Source: Ottelia alismoides
Lineage: Eukaryota; Streptophyta; Magnoliopsida; Alismatales; Hydrocharitaceae
Length of the DNA stretch: 64,000 nt
NCBI GenBank assembly: GCA_037367405.1
Contig: JAZKJV010011400.1
Span: 6,818,501-6,882,500 of the forward strand
Direction: 5' to 3'
Position numbers and translations under genes: made by a program
Shown here: in pieces, positions 18,024-27,491 of the stretch
How positions within the stretch are numbered: position 1 is the stretch's first letter
How the letters are laid out: every line of letters begins with the position of its first letter
Notes under the pieces: model-generated
What the model was told of the DNA's origin: nothing
The model's database searches: none
Seen by the model: the letters and a program-made list of their open reading frames with translations, nothing else

Positions 18024-19418
18024 ATGGCTGAGAAACGAAAAACCGTTCTGGTATACGCTCCCTATGTTGGTAACGGTGGTGTGCGTCGGTTCGTCTTGCG
18101 ATTGCTAAGCACCTGGCTGCGGACTGCCGACCCCGATCGCTGGCAGTTTCGAGTCTTGTCACAACCGGTCGATGGCAATGGGGAAGTGTTGCCGTGGCCC
18201 GCAGAAATCTTTTCGCCGGTTTTGGGCGACCAGATCAAGGACAACCTGGGGGCCAAGCTGTGCGATTTCCTGCAGTCCAATCAGGAGTCCTTCTGGCAAG
18301 AATTAAAAAAGCAGGCCGTCGGTGCAGACGTCGTCTGGTTGCCTCAGCCCTGGTGGACGATGCGGATGACGCAGCAGTCCGTCGATATTCCCGCCCACAT
18401 CATCCCCACCGTCCATGACTTTGCCTTTGACGAACTGAACTGGGATGGACTGTTTGGCGATCGATTCCGCGACGAGTCTCGCAACTTTGTGGCGGTCTCT
18501 CAGACGCTGATTTTTTCCTCGTTTTGTACGGCCCAGCGAGCCACCGAACGTTATGGTATGCCTCAAGACAAAGGACGCGTGGTCTACCTGGCCGACTTTG
18601 TGCCCGAGTCCTTCGAGCCAACAGAGGCCGAAGCGGCTCGCGTCTCACGAGCCCACAACTTGCCGCCACGTTACTGGCTGGCCTTCCATGCAATTGGCCA
18701 CAAAGATCCCCTGACCATTTTCGAAGCCCTGGTCCAAAGCAAGCGATCTCACGGGGCGGATTTTATTCCTTTAGTTATTGCCGGCGTCAACACTGATCTG
18801 ATGCTGCCCGATTCCAAAGCCACCGATCCGACCAGCGTTAAGGTCAAGGCCTGCATCGAGCAAAATGGATTGGTCCATGGTCGCGATTACTATATCCTGG
18901 GCTTTGTGCCCGACGAGGATATCGCTGGGCTGTATCGGGCCGCCACCGGCTGCATCGTGGCGTCGCGATCCGAAGCGGGTTTTAGCGCCTCCATCTTTGA
19001 AGCTCAACGAGCCAAGACGCCGCTGATTCATAGCGATATACCGCCCTTCATCGAACGCTTGGGTACCGAAGATCGCTATGGCACACGCTTCAAGTGCGGA
19101 GATCCAGGCGAACTGCTGGCCGCCATCGACCAGTCACTGCGCCAGCCAGAACAAGCGAAACAGAAAGCTGAAGCGGCTTTCCAAGAGTTCTGTCATCGAA
19201 CCTGGGAAGACGTGGCGGCTGATTATCTGAGGATCTTTGAGGCAGCATGCGCTTCAGGCCCCAGCCAACGCAACTGGTCACCAGCGGCTGACTCGATCCA
19301 GCGCACGTCGACAGCTTCGGTTGCCAGCATCATCCCGCCTCCAAAGACGCTGAAGGTGCGATTGAACCGCTTGATTCAGAAAGTCCGCAGAAAACTATTG
19401 CTGACTGGCAAGCGTTAG
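18024..19418 (+). CDS. glycosyltransferase, GT4/GT-B type
   Basis: From ATG 18024 the product is 464 residues; an upstream ATG at 17946 would add a non-conserved tail. The N-terminal domain begins KTVLVYAPYVGNGGVRRFVLRLL, the Gly-rich start typical of GT-B enzymes. The C-terminal domain carries DYYILGFVPDEDIAGLYRAATGCIVASRSEAGFSASIFEA, with the Glu-rich GT4-like motif that binds the nucleotide sugar. It transfers a sugar in the cytoplasm, probably to a surface glycan; donor and acceptor are not known. The FkbM-like gene upstream and the zinc-finger methyltransferase gene downstream make a small glycan-like cluster. Confidence 0.85.
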   Translation: MAEKRKTVLVYAPYVGNGGVRRFVLRLLSTWLRTADPDRWQFRVLSQPVDGNGEVLPWPAEIFSPVLGDQIKDNLGAKLCDFLQSNQESFWQELKKQAVGADVVWLPQPWWTMRMTQQSVDIPAHIIPTVHDFAFDELNWDGLFGDRFRDESRNFVAVSQTLIFSSFCTAQRATERYGMPQDKGRVVYLADFVPESFEPTEAEAARVSRAHNLPPRYWLAFHAIGHKDPLTIFEALVQSKRSHGADFIPLVIAGVNTDLMLPDSKATDPTSVKVKACIEQNGLVHGRDYYILGFVPDEDIAGLYRAATGCIVASRSEAGFSASIFEAQRAKTPLIHSDIPPFIERLGTEDRYGTRFKCGDPGELLAAIDQSLRQPEQAKQKAEAAFQEFCHRTWEDVAADYLRIFEAACASGPSQRNWSPAADSIQRTSTASVASIIPPPKTLKVRLNRLIQKVRRKLLLTGKR

Positions 19419-19439
19419 TGGTTGATGCTTTCGTTGCAA

Positions 19440-19459
19440 AGCGACTGTCCTCAGGCGCT
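19440..19459. repeat. short hairpin repeat AGCGTCTG..CAGACGCT, variant copy
   Basis: AGCGACTGTCCTCAGGCGCT lies 22 bases past the glycosyltransferase stop and just before a palindromic element, the same order as at 35298 and 47117. The stem has one mismatch. Confidence 0.55.
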
Positions 19460-19472
19460 GGAAGCTGCTAAT

Positions 19473-19614
19473 TGGACAGCGCCAGTTTGCAAGCTGGGCG
19501 GGCTCACTGGACGAAGTCTTCGTAGCCACCGCTGCCAAGCGGTGGAAAGCGTTAGCTTTCGCGTCCACCGTCTGGCAGGCGGTGGCTACGCAGCTTGCCA
19601 AGTGCCGCTGTCCA
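19473..19614. repeat. palindromic element family A, near full-length copy (142 bp)
   Basis: The outer arms are TGGACAGCGCCAGTTTGC and CAGCTTGCCAAGTGCCGCTG, imperfect inverted repeats related to the perfect 24-bp arms at 6016-6156. The two-hairpin core starts at 19522. The gene-free stretch 19419-19715 consists mostly of this element, a hairpin before it and another GGCTG-type hairpin at 19675-19694. Confidence 0.8.
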
Positions 19615-19674
19615 GCTAGTCAGCTAGCTTCAAACCAAGCCATCAGCTGTAGTGGCTTGGTTGCACTGGGGGCT

Positions 19675-19694
19675 AGCGGCTGGAGACAGCCGCT
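19675..19694. repeat. short hairpin repeat, GC-rich variant
   Basis: AGCGGCTGGAGACAGCCGCT is a perfect short inverted repeat with a four-base loop, ending 21 bases before the stop codon of the methyltransferase gene. It is the same variant as at 5927. Confidence 0.6.
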
Positions 19695-19715
19695 CTACGT
19701 TCGTTCGTTATTCGA

Positions 19716-20606
19716 TCAGGCGCACTTTTCGAAGATGCAGCAGACGTATTGGTAGCCAGGAAAATCCTGATCCACTCGATGCTCTGCCAGTAATCGGAAT
19801 CCAGTGCGTTCTGCAAGTCGTTTGACCGAGTCGCCGCAGTAGAAGAACAGGTGGAACGGCGAGACTTCATAGACGTAATCGTAGCATGCGCTCGAGTGAG
19901 CCATCTTCCCGCCGGGTTTGATCATCGAATGGCATTCGCGGAAGAATGCATATGGATCTTGTACGTGCTCGATAAAATTGTGTGTCATCAAGCCATCGTA
20001 TTGCTTGCTCATCACGGCAGTGCGATCGGTGACAATCGCTTCGGAATCCACGGCCTGGAAGGGCTCGTAACCCCACACGTTCCAGCCAAGCGAACGCAGG
20101 CGTTCGCAGCCTTCCGTCCAGTCACCGCAGGCATAGTTCAAGTATTCATGACGGCGAGATGGATTCATCAAGTAAAAAGTTTTCTCTTGGAAAGGCTGGC
20201 TGAAGCCTTCGCGATAAAACTTATACAGACACTCATACAGCCTACCCAGTTCTTGGGGTTGGCAATTGATCAGCGGCGTTGGGCCAAATACTCCGCCGCA
20301 TCCGGAACAGACAAACCGCTTCAGTTCATGCTGGCTGAAGAGGCAGTTGGAGTTCACTCGCTTGGTGCGAGCCAATTCATTGCGGCAGCCGCAGAACTGG
20401 CAGTTATAAACATCGCCTTCGGGACGATCGAGCAACTGTTTCAACAAGCCGGGGAATTCGGCGCGAGCCTCTTCCGAGGGCACAAAGACCGCTGGGGCTG
20501 ACTGGGGCTCAGGTCGCGGAGATGCTTTCCGTTTCGAAACACGCTTGAGAATCTGCAACACGTTATCGCTCCCTAAGTAATTGCGAGTCCACCAGCCAAT
20601 TCCCAA
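19716..20606 (-). CDS. zinc-finger plus SAM-dependent methyltransferase domain protein
   Basis: This 296-residue protein contains two CxxC-type pairs, CQFCGC at about 69-74 and CSGCG at about 99-103, which form a zinc ribbon. A methyltransferase domain of the type 11/12 kind follows, with YACGDWTEGCERLRSLGW as the SAM loop (Gly-poor, so atypical), VWGYEPFQAVD as the acidic loop, and GLMTHNFIEHVQDPYAFFRECHSMIKPGG. Proteins with this pairing usually modify sugars in surface-glycan pathways. The neighbouring glycosyltransferase and ABC exporter agree with that. The substrate is unknown, and the degenerate SAM loop makes activity less certain. Confidence 0.75.
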   Translation of the reverse strand: MGIGWWTRNYLGSDNVLQILKRVSKRKASPRPEPQSAPAVFVPSEEARAEFPGLLKQLLDRPEGDVYNCQFCGCRNELARTKRVNSNCLFSQHELKRFVCSGCGGVFGPTPLINCQPQELGRLYECLYKFYREGFSQPFQEKTFYLMNPSRRHEYLNYACGDWTEGCERLRSLGWNVWGYEPFQAVDSEAIVTDRTAVMSKQYDGLMTHNFIEHVQDPYAFFRECHSMIKPGGKMAHSSACYDYVYEVSPFHLFFYCGDSVKRLAERTGFRLLAEHRVDQDFPGYQYVCCIFEKCA

Positions 20607-21040
20607 TCGGCCGCAAATTTCCAGGGGATGCTAAACAAATTCTTGCCCGCACGTCAACATTGATTGAGAAATAGGTCTCACCCTGGCAACCCGCAAAAAG
20701 CCAGTGTTGCTTTAGTCAGGCTCGATTAACGCACGCACGTAGCAGGGGCAATCTTGAGGCGTCATGGGTGATCAAATCGGCCAGGAGTGGCCAGGCTACG
20801 ACGTGGCCGAGCTACGGCGCAAGCCACTGTGTCCAAAGGGACAGGCCGATGACTGCAAGCATTGCGATCATCAGGCGGACGCGCAGAGTGATGAGGTTGG
20901 CGCGAGCGGTTGGTTCTGTTACATGCACAACGCTGATTTGCAGCAAGCCGAACCATCCTCAGCAGCCTCAAGCGACGTTGATCGACACGCCGGTCGTTCG
21001 CGCCCACGGCTAGTTCAACTGCCGACCAAACCGAGAGACA
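20607..21040. other. intergenic region upstream of the ABC exporter gene
   Basis: About 430 bases lie between two divergent genes. Frames here are short, arginine- or serine-rich and without motifs. It probably holds the promoters for the ABC exporter and the methyltransferase genes; no specific site is recognisable. Confidence 0.5.
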
Positions 21041-23008
21041 ATGAAAAACTTTCGCCGGGCCATTCGCGATTCGTTACATCACTGGCCAATGCTGGTGATG
21101 GCTACGCTCTGTTCCCTGGGTGTCGCTACACTCTGGAGTGCCAATATCGGGGCCATGTATCCCGTCATCCAGATGACACTGGAAGGGCAGTCGATACAGA
21201 GCCGCCTCGAAAAAACGATCGAGTCAACTGCCGCGACCAGGTCCGCCCAGGCTGCTCGGCAACTGGCCATCCGCGAGGAATTAGCAGCCCCGCAGCCAGC
21301 GGCCGCTGATCTTGCGGAGAGCCCAACGGTGGCCTTGAAGGAAGAACTGGCTCAGGTCACTGACAAGCTGGAGAAGAGCGACCAATCGCTCGCCTGGCAG
21401 CGTTGGCAGTTATCGATGGCCCGCAGCTATCTGCCTTCTAACGCATTTAATACCATTTGCTTTATCATGGGCGTGGTGGTTCTGACCACGTTGATCAAAC
21501 ACATGATGATGCTGGCCAATGATCTGATGATCGGCTACGTATCCACCTCAATTGTGCGTTCGCTACGTACGCGATTGTTTGACCAGGCGCTCAGCTACGA
21601 TCGGCGAACCTATCAAACATACGGCACCAGTTCTCTGTTGGCATCGATCACGCATACGGCTGACATGTTGACCAATGGTCTATTGAACTTCTTCGGTGCG
21701 GCTATTCGCGAACCGTTGCGGGTGATCACCTGCTTGATTGGAGCTGGGTTGGTTTGTTGGCGACTGTTGCTGATGAGCGTTCTGCTGGCTCCGCTGTTGG
21801 TTGTGGTGGTGTACTGGTTCAATGGCCGTTTCAAAGCCATGGCCAGATCGATGATTGGACGGACGACCAGCTTCCATGAAGTAATCCTGGAAGCGCTAAG
21901 CAATATCTTCACAGTGCAAGCCTACAACATGGAGGACTACGAGCGCAAACGTTTCTCCAGCTGCACCAAAGACATGCAAAGCCTGAGCATGCGCATGCTG
22001 TTTTATTCCGGTATGAGCCGACCTTTTACGGAACTGATTGGTGTCGGCATGGTGGCTATCACCGTTTGTGCTGGGGCCTACTTGATCGTCAATCAGGAAA
22101 CGCACATCGGCTTTATCCGCATCTGTGATCAACCGATGGATGTGGCCAGCCTGATGATGTTCTTTGCCTTGTTGATCGGAGCCAGCGATCCACTGCGGAA
22201 AATGTCCGGTGTGTTCACTTCGATCTACGCGGGCTCGATTGCTGCCGACAGTCTCTATCAGATGCTCGACCAGGCCCCCGCCTTGCCAGAGCCCAAGCAG
22301 CCCGTAGAGATCGCTCGCCCTCACCGACAGATTGCCATCGAGAATCTGACGTTCGCTTATGTACCGGAGTGTCCCGTTCTGAAAGGCATCGACCTGGTGA
22401 TTCCGTTTGGACAAGTCGTCGCTATCGTCGGTGCCAATGGCAGTGGCAAGTCAACGATGATTCAACTGCTGTGTCGGTTCTACGATCCGGATGATGGTCG
22501 CCTCGCGATCGATGACGTCGACTATCGCCAATTGGCGTTGCAAGACATTCGCCAGCGCATTGCCTTGGTCAGCCAGCACACCGAACTGTTCAATCGATCG
22601 GTGATGGAGAACATTCGCTATGGTAGTCCTGCGGCGAGCGACGAAGAAGTCATGGCCGCAGCCAGGCTGGCCCATGCCCACGACTTTATCACTACCTCGC
22701 TGGAACATGGATATCAAACCGTCGTCGGTCAAAGCGGTCAGCGTCTGAGCGGCGGTCAACGCCAACGCATCGCCTTGGCTCGCGCCATGTTGCGCAAGCC
22801 TGAAGTGCTGATTCTGGACGAGTCCACAAGCCAGATTGATATGGCCAGCGAACTGCAGATCCGCGAATCGCTTGCCGAGATCAAAGGCAGTTGCACGATT
22901 GTCATTATCACCCATCGCGAAGCCTTGGTCGCGCTGGCCGACCGAACTTATGAGGTCCGCGACGGCAGCTTGCTGGCCACCGACTATCGATTGAAACAAT
23001 CAGCCTAG
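21041..23008 (+). CDS. ABC exporter, MsbA/lipid-flippase-like half transporter
   Basis: This 655-residue protein joins a six-helix permease domain (about 1-400) to an ATPase domain. Motifs are intact: Walker A GANGSGKS at 464-471, Q-loop ALVSQHTELF, signature LSGGQ at 569-573, Walker B VLILDES with Asp593-Glu594, and H-loop IITHRE. An unusual Glu/Ala-rich, coiled-coil-like insert of about 80 residues lies between the first two membrane helices. It probably exports a lipid or glycolipid as a homodimer, given the nearby glycosyltransferase and methyltransferase genes, but the substrate is inferred. It starts at ATG 21041. Confidence 0.9.
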   Translation: MKNFRRAIRDSLHHWPMLVMATLCSLGVATLWSANIGAMYPVIQMTLEGQSIQSRLEKTIESTAATRSAQAARQLAIREELAAPQPAAADLAESPTVALKEELAQVTDKLEKSDQSLAWQRWQLSMARSYLPSNAFNTICFIMGVVVLTTLIKHMMMLANDLMIGYVSTSIVRSLRTRLFDQALSYDRRTYQTYGTSSLLASITHTADMLTNGLLNFFGAAIREPLRVITCLIGAGLVCWRLLLMSVLLAPLLVVVVYWFNGRFKAMARSMIGRTTSFHEVILEALSNIFTVQAYNMEDYERKRFSSCTKDMQSLSMRMLFYSGMSRPFTELIGVGMVAITVCAGAYLIVNQETHIGFIRICDQPMDVASLMMFFALLIGASDPLRKMSGVFTSIYAGSIAADSLYQMLDQAPALPEPKQPVEIARPHRQIAIENLTFAYVPECPVLKGIDLVIPFGQVVAIVGANGSGKSTMIQLLCRFYDPDDGRLAIDDVDYRQLALQDIRQRIALVSQHTELFNRSVMENIRYGSPAASDEEVMAAARLAHAHDFITTSLEHGYQTVVGQSGQRLSGGQRQRIALARAMLRKPEVLILDESTSQIDMASELQIRESLAEIKGSCTIVIITHREALVALADRTYEVRDGSLLATDYRLKQSA

Positions 23009-23024
23009 ATGTCGCGTGTATATA

Positions 23025-23067
23025 CATGTCACCTCTCCCGGCGCAGAGCGCCGGGAGAGGTGACATG
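23025..23067. repeat. perfect 20-bp inverted repeat on the TGTCACCTCTCCC theme (family C)
   Basis: CATGTCACCTCTCCCGGCGC at 23025-23044 pairs perfectly with 23048-23067 around a three-base loop. It lies between the convergent ABC exporter and porin genes. On the plus strand it is followed by seven A rather than T, so it is not an ordinary intrinsic terminator. Related arms appear at 28929, 29200, 40645 and 40800. Confidence 0.75.
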
Positions 23068-23143
23068 CAAAAAAAGTCGCCACATCAAAGCGCCAGGCTA
23101 GCATGCCTGACAATAGGCGAAACACTCAAGCGATGGCCAGGCG

Positions 23144-24622
23144 TTATCGGTTTGGCTTGAGCAACTTGGCCATCGGGTATGGACCATTGGAGTTGGGCCC
23201 CCAGAACACGCGCACCGCGATGCTGGCCGTCCAGACATCCTGGCCGCTCATATTGGCATACTCCAGGCCGTTCATCAGCTTGATGCGATGACCAGCGATG
23301 TAGTAGTTGAAGCCAGCGTAACCCGCTTGATAGACATCCCCCGAGTTGACTCCTACTGCGCGTTCATAACGACGCTGCGCAATCAGGCCATTGCGCTCAT
23401 CGGAAAAGGCCAATTGATATCGCGTGGATAGCTGCAGCTTTTCGGTTAAGAAATAACCGGGCTGAATGTTGATGCCTAGCGCATCGCCATTGGCACTGCG
23501 CGTTCCGACTAAGGCTTCCGATACCAGGGAACTCGGGCCTTCGGTCAGAATCAAGGCCGCCGAGTAACCATCTTTGTAACGATTGAGATTCGTCGCGTTC
23601 TCGTTGGCATCGCTGTACAAGTAACCCAGGTTCAGGAACGCTTCATCCATGCCGAAGTAATTGTTGACGTCCCAGGTGCCCGACGCCAAGAGCGAGTAAC
23701 CCGAGTCATAGTCGGTAAACGCGTCCCACATGTCGCGGCTGGTCGCGTTGGAGAAGATTCCGGTGTAGTACGAGAACTTCTCGATCTTGCCCGAAGCCGT
23801 TACCGCAGGCGTATAGTCCAGGTTGAACATATTGGTTAGCATGCTGCGCTCGAGTGTCGTGATGTAGCGACTCGACACGTTGCGGTCGTGCGTAAAGCGA
23901 TGCTTCTGCTGGCCAAAGGTCAGCGCGAAACTATCATCAAACGCCCACTGCGACCAGAGCTCGGTAAAGCCGTTGTAGAAGGGCAACATATCCGTTCCGC
24001 TGACCATCTGGGCGTGCAAAGTGAGCTTCTCGAAGAACTTGCCTTGCGAGCCAATGCGAAATCGACGGTTTTCCCATTCATCTTGTTGAGCTTGATCGCT
24101 GTCGGCTGTGTAGTATTGGCCGTGATAGCGGCCCAGGAACCACAGCTCCTGCATGATCGGATTTTCGTCATCCTGGTAAACGCGACCAAGGTTCTCTAGC
24201 TTTTCGGCCAGCGTTTTGGGCTCCTTGCTCTTCGACTGGCTATCCTTGTCTTTAGAGCCCTTGGAGTCTTTGTCTTTGTCCTTTGAGTCCTTACCCTTCG
24301 ACTCCTTGTCCTTGGCTTCTTTGTCCTGACTTTTGGACCCGCTGTCCTGAGCGTTCGAGCTGTTGTCTTGGTTCGACAACTCGGTTGCCCCGGAACTCTG
24401 TTTGGATTTGTCGCTACCGGAAGCTTCTTCTTGTGCCCGTAGAGTGGCCAGCTGCGATTTGCCCTTGGACGACTGCATATCGACTCTGCGCGACGACGGT
24501 TGACCGGTTGGCGCGTCGACACTTGCCTCTGGCGGTGCCGCTTCTAAGCGGTTGCAGACAAACGCACAGTGCACAATGAGGCAAATCGTTGCCCAGCCAG
24601 TGGCGTGGTGGCCCTTGGTCAT
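23144..24622 (-). CDS. OprP/OprO-like outer-membrane porin
   Basis: From ATG 24622 the product is 492 residues; an upstream TTG at 24655 is possible. A signal peptide covers about 1-30. A low-complexity charged stretch of Lys, Asp and Ser repeats follows at about 80-140. From about 150 the sequence alternates polar and hydrophobic residues as in a 16-strand barrel: RRFRIGSQGKFFEKLTLHAQM, LWSQWAFDDSFALTFGQQKH, and a C-terminal GLEYANMSGQDVWTASIAVRVFW strand region. This matches the phosphate-selective porin O/P family. The ligand is not established here; the family also includes polyphosphate porins. Confidence 0.85.
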   Translation of the reverse strand: MTKGHHATGWATICLIVHCAFVCNRLEAAPPEASVDAPTGQPSSRRVDMQSSKGKSQLATLRAQEEASGSDKSKQSSGATELSNQDNSSNAQDSGSKSQDKEAKDKESKGKDSKDKDKDSKGSKDKDSQSKSKEPKTLAEKLENLGRVYQDDENPIMQELWFLGRYHGQYYTADSDQAQQDEWENRRFRIGSQGKFFEKLTLHAQMVSGTDMLPFYNGFTELWSQWAFDDSFALTFGQQKHRFTHDRNVSSRYITTLERSMLTNMFNLDYTPAVTASGKIEKFSYYTGIFSNATSRDMWDAFTDYDSGYSLLASGTWDVNNYFGMDEAFLNLGYLYSDANENATNLNRYKDGYSAALILTEGPSSLVSEALVGTRSANGDALGINIQPGYFLTEKLQLSTRYQLAFSDERNGLIAQRRYERAVGVNSGDVYQAGYAGFNYYIAGHRIKLMNGLEYANMSGQDVWTASIAVRVFWGPNSNGPYPMAKLLKPNR

Positions 24623-24824
24623 ACAATCCGTTGCTAGCAATTGAACAACTTCCAACAGCTATCGGTTACTGGAGGCCACACTAAAGCTTGTCCCCCGAGG
24701 TCGGAAGTGAAATTTCCCAAACTCTGGTTTGTATCGGCCGTCTGTTAAGATCATGTTATGGAAATGTTAAGTTCAGAAGCCCAGCCGAATTTCTAACTCG
24801 CCGCAGTTTAGCCGCCCTGCCTGA

Positions 24825-25208
24825 TCTCGCAAGTCTACGATCAGCCACGCTAACCAGCCCCATCCCGCGATCCAGCGGGCCGACGCCCAGCGGCGCACGG
24901 AGGACGTCCTGCAGGCTATCGGGCTGTCGGATCACATGGATTTCCTGCCCGGCCAGTTATCCGACGGTCAGCGGCAACGCGTAGCGATCGCGCGGGCGCT
25001 GGTGACCCAGCCAGGCTTGATCCTGGCGGATGAACCGACCGCGGCGCTCGACCGGGTGACCGGCCGGCAAGTGGTTGAACTGCTGCAGCAACTGGCCCGC
25101 TCCAGCACGATTCCGATCTTGATGGTCACCCACGACAGTCGTATTCTGGATTTCGCCGACAGAATTATCCGCATGGAAGATGGGCGACTGACCGCTGCAG
25201 GCCATTAG
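24825..25208 (+). pseudogene. LolD/MacB-type ABC ATPase fragment lacking its N-terminal half
   Basis: The frame opens just after a stop at 24822 and encodes about 127 residues. It contains the second half of an ABC ATPase: EDVLQAIGLSDHM, a slightly changed signature LSDGQRQRVAIARAL, Walker B LILADEPTAALD and H-loop LMVTHDSRILDFAD. Walker A and the Q-loop are absent and not found in the other frames upstream. The family ends almost at its usual C-terminus. An ATG at 24936 could give a 90-residue product, but it would lack the nucleotide-binding loop. It is most likely a remnant of an exporter or lipoprotein-release-type ABC system. No permease gene is adjacent. Confidence 0.75.
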
Positions 25209-25385
25209 AGTTGTACTGCAGGCCCACTGGATGTGTAGATGCACAAGATAAGTAGGTGCATGCCGTGTATCAAACAGGATTTGGCAAAAGCTAGCCTGAA
25301 CAACTGCTCTGGCCATTGACTTTTGATCTGCGGGCTCGGATATTAGGGCGTGGTCGGACCGCATTTCTGGCAATGCGGAGTGATT

Positions 25386-25772
25386 GTGTTCAGTCACAAG
25401 TGGTTAAGCTGGGTTCTGCTTGCGCTATATGGCGTACCGGCTGCCGTTGGGCCGTACTGGCACCGGCATCAGCCAGGTTCGCTCTGCGCTCATCAAGATG
25501 CTTGCTGTGCAGCACACACGCATGGGCCGCAAGGTTGCTCATGTGCGGCTCATCGCTCGTCGCCAGCTTCGGAAGCAATCCAGCCCGTTCCTGCCTCGCA
25601 CTTGGATGCTGCCTGTGCCATTTGTCACTTCTACGCCTGCAGTGGCTGGCTGCAAGCCGACTCACTGTTGGTTATCTCTGTCGGTAATGAAGCGACCTTC
25701 TGCCTGACCTCTTCGCAGGCACCCTCGCTAGTTTACGACCTGCACCCGGCTCGTGCCCCGCCGCGAGTCTAG
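25386..25772 (+). CDS. small Cys/His-rich membrane-anchored protein, DUF2946-like
   Basis: The product has about 128 residues from GTG 25386, with CGGAG five bases before. A hydrophobic anchor or signal ([17 protein letters not shown]) is followed by [19 protein letters not shown], then GCSCAAH and CAICHFYAC, an unusually high density of Cys and His. The C-terminus (ARAPPRV) resembles the end of DUF2946 proteins, often tied to copper or zinc homeostasis. No ORF of better quality covers this stretch. The reading as a metal-binding protein is based on composition and end motif only. Confidence 0.5.
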   Translation: MFSHKWLSWVLLALYGVPAAVGPYWHRHQPGSLCAHQDACCAAHTHGPQGCSCAAHRSSPASEAIQPVPASHLDAACAICHFYACSGWLQADSLLVISVGNEATFCLTSSQAPSLVYDLHPARAPPRV

Positions 25773-25944
25773 GCCTGCCCGCTCCAATCTAACTGCGTTC
25801 CATCGATTCATTCGGTCTGCCTTCGTAAACGTGCGCCACGCGGGTGGTGTTCGCTCGCCAGCAATTGCCACTCAGGGCTGCGCAAACGCCTTGGCAAGAC
25901 TGCTTCCGTACATACACACATTTCACTCCCTGGATAAATCACTT

Positions 25945-26979
25945 ATGAAGATTAAACGCACCGGTTTTACTCTGGTTGAGTTATTGGTGGTCATTGCCAT
26001 TATCGGGATATTGGTTGGCTTGCTGCTGCCTGCAGTGCAAGCGGCCCGCGAAGCCGCACGGCGCATGCAGTGTTCCAACAACTTGAGGCAGATGGCGCTG
26101 GCAACGCACAACTACGAGTCGGCTTACAAGCGCTTTCCAGGACTGACTGGCTCGAGCTCGTTTTCACCTCAAGCTCGCATCCTGCCCTTTATTGAACAAG
26201 CCAACTTGCAGAGCTTGATCGACTTCAGGTTGCCGCTGTTTGTTGGACCAGCCTGGAACGCGCAGTTGAACCCGGTGTTTGCTCAGGCCTCCGGGACTGT
26301 CGTGCCCGTCTTCCTATGCCCAAGCGATGCGGCCGTGCCTACGCGCCCCACTACGCTGGCCGGTGGTGCACCCGGCCTCTACGCAGCGACCAACTACATG
26401 TTCTCGCTGGGCTCGGGTACTGGCACCAATTACGACGACCGATATCGAACTGATGGTGTCGTTTGGGAAAATTCTTGGATGCGAATGGCAGAGGTCACCG
26501 ATGGCACCTCGAACACAGTAATGCTGTGCGAAACCTTGATCGGTGACAATCAAGTATCCACCAGCGTACCGCTGGATGGCCGTTTGCCTCATCGTAGAAT
26601 CGCCAGCTGGGGCGGCTCCAGTTCCAATCCGCCAGGCACTCCAGGTTTCACGCTGGGTGGAGCCACCATCCGTAACCCTGACCTGAGTACCATTGTACCG
26701 GGCATTACATCGTTTCGTGGCACGCGCGCAGAAGCTTGGATTCGTGGCGTGCCCTTCTCGGTCATCACCAACGGTTACTTGACACCCAATCACCGTCTGC
26801 CCGATGTGAATGTGCACGGTCGAGGTTGGTTTGCTCCACGCAGCCTGCATACCGGTGGTGCTCAGATGGCCATGTGTGATGGCAGCGTGCGCATGGTTGG
26901 CAACTCGATCGACCAGATAACGCAGTGGGCCATGTTCTCACGCGATGGTGGAGAAGTGTTTAACAACGATGCCAACTGA
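25945..26979 (+). CDS. DUF1559 protein with type IV pilin-like N-terminus
   Basis: From ATG 25945 the product is 344 residues; the longer upstream frame adds a non-conserved tail. It opens with [20 protein letters not shown], the prepilin peptidase site (cut after Gly, then Phe, with Glu at +5) and hydrophobic helix. The signature [21 protein letters not shown], typical of planctomycete DUF1559 proteins, follows. The C-terminal half is a secreted domain, ending [16 protein letters not shown]. Such proteins are amplified in planctomycetes and probably surface-exposed, but their role is not established. Its end overlaps the next gene by 11 bases. Confidence 0.93.
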   Translation: MKIKRTGFTLVELLVVIAIIGILVGLLLPAVQAAREAARRMQCSNNLRQMALATHNYESAYKRFPGLTGSSSFSPQARILPFIEQANLQSLIDFRLPLFVGPAWNAQLNPVFAQASGTVVPVFLCPSDAAVPTRPTTLAGGAPGLYAATNYMFSLGSGTGTNYDDRYRTDGVVWENSWMRMAEVTDGTSNTVMLCETLIGDNQVSTSVPLDGRLPHRRIASWGGSSSNPPGTPGFTLGGATIRNPDLSTIVPGITSFRGTRAEAWIRGVPFSVITNGYLTPNHRLPDVNVHGRGWFAPRSLHTGGAQMAMCDGSVRMVGNSIDQITQWAMFSRDGGEVFNNDAN

Positions 26980-27394
26980 TAAGCCATCTCGGCGTGGGCT
27001 GCTCAAACTCTGCCTTTACGGTTGTGGCTGGCTGCTGGGCTCGGGGTGCTCGGCGCCAGCCTCCGGCCCGTCGGTAGCTTGCCGAGTCTTGATCGACGGC
27101 CAGCCGGCCAGCGATGTGCGAGTCACGCTCCTGAAGATCGAGGCCGGCGAAGCTATTGCTGTCCTCGAGGGCAGCAGTTCGCCCGACGGCGTGATCATGC
27201 TCAGCCCGATCGGTCAGCAAACGCTTGACTCCGCCACCGAGCTGGTCGGGATGATCGAATCGACCGGCAGTAGTGAATGGCAGTTGGCCACACCGTGGTC
27301 CAATCCATTAACAACTCCACTAAAAATCAAGTGGCCGCCTGCGAGCCAGCCATTTGATATCGAACTACCTCGCAAAGCTGTCCGCTTGATTTGA
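26969..27394 (+). CDS. lipoprotein with a carboxypeptidase-regulatory-like domain
   Basis: From ATG 26969 the product is 141 residues. The N-terminus [27 protein letters not shown] has a twin-arginine pair, a hydrophobic core and a lipobox (LGSGC), so it is probably lipidated and exported. The mature part, with [21 protein letters not shown], looks like a small immunoglobulin-like domain often seen beside DUF1559 genes in planctomycetes. The start codon overlaps the end of the DUF1559 gene by 11 bases, indicating co-translation. Confidence 0.8.
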   Translation: MPTDKPSRRGLLKLCLYGCGWLLGSGCSAPASGPSVACRVLIDGQPASDVRVTLLKIEAGEAIAVLEGSSSPDGVIMLSPIGQQTLDSATELVGMIESTGSSEWQLATPWSNPLTTPLKIKWPPASQPFDIELPRKAVRLI

Positions 27395-27491
27395 TGTGAC
27401 AGCCCAGTTCCTGGCTAGCCTTGCCCAGTACAAGGCTACCATGAATACCGGATTCCAATTCTGCGAAGCTCCATCCTCCAAGGATACTTTT

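Noticed and set aside
23025..23075. An intrinsic terminator after the ABC exporter
   Set aside because: The stem is perfect but the sequence after it is A-rich, not T-rich, in the direction of the gene; retained as a repeat hairpin instead.
24750..24775. A Zur-like site (ATGTTATGGAAATGTTAAG) before the ABC remnant
   Set aside because: Only a weak direct repeat, without the palindrome expected of a Zur box; not enough to call an operator.
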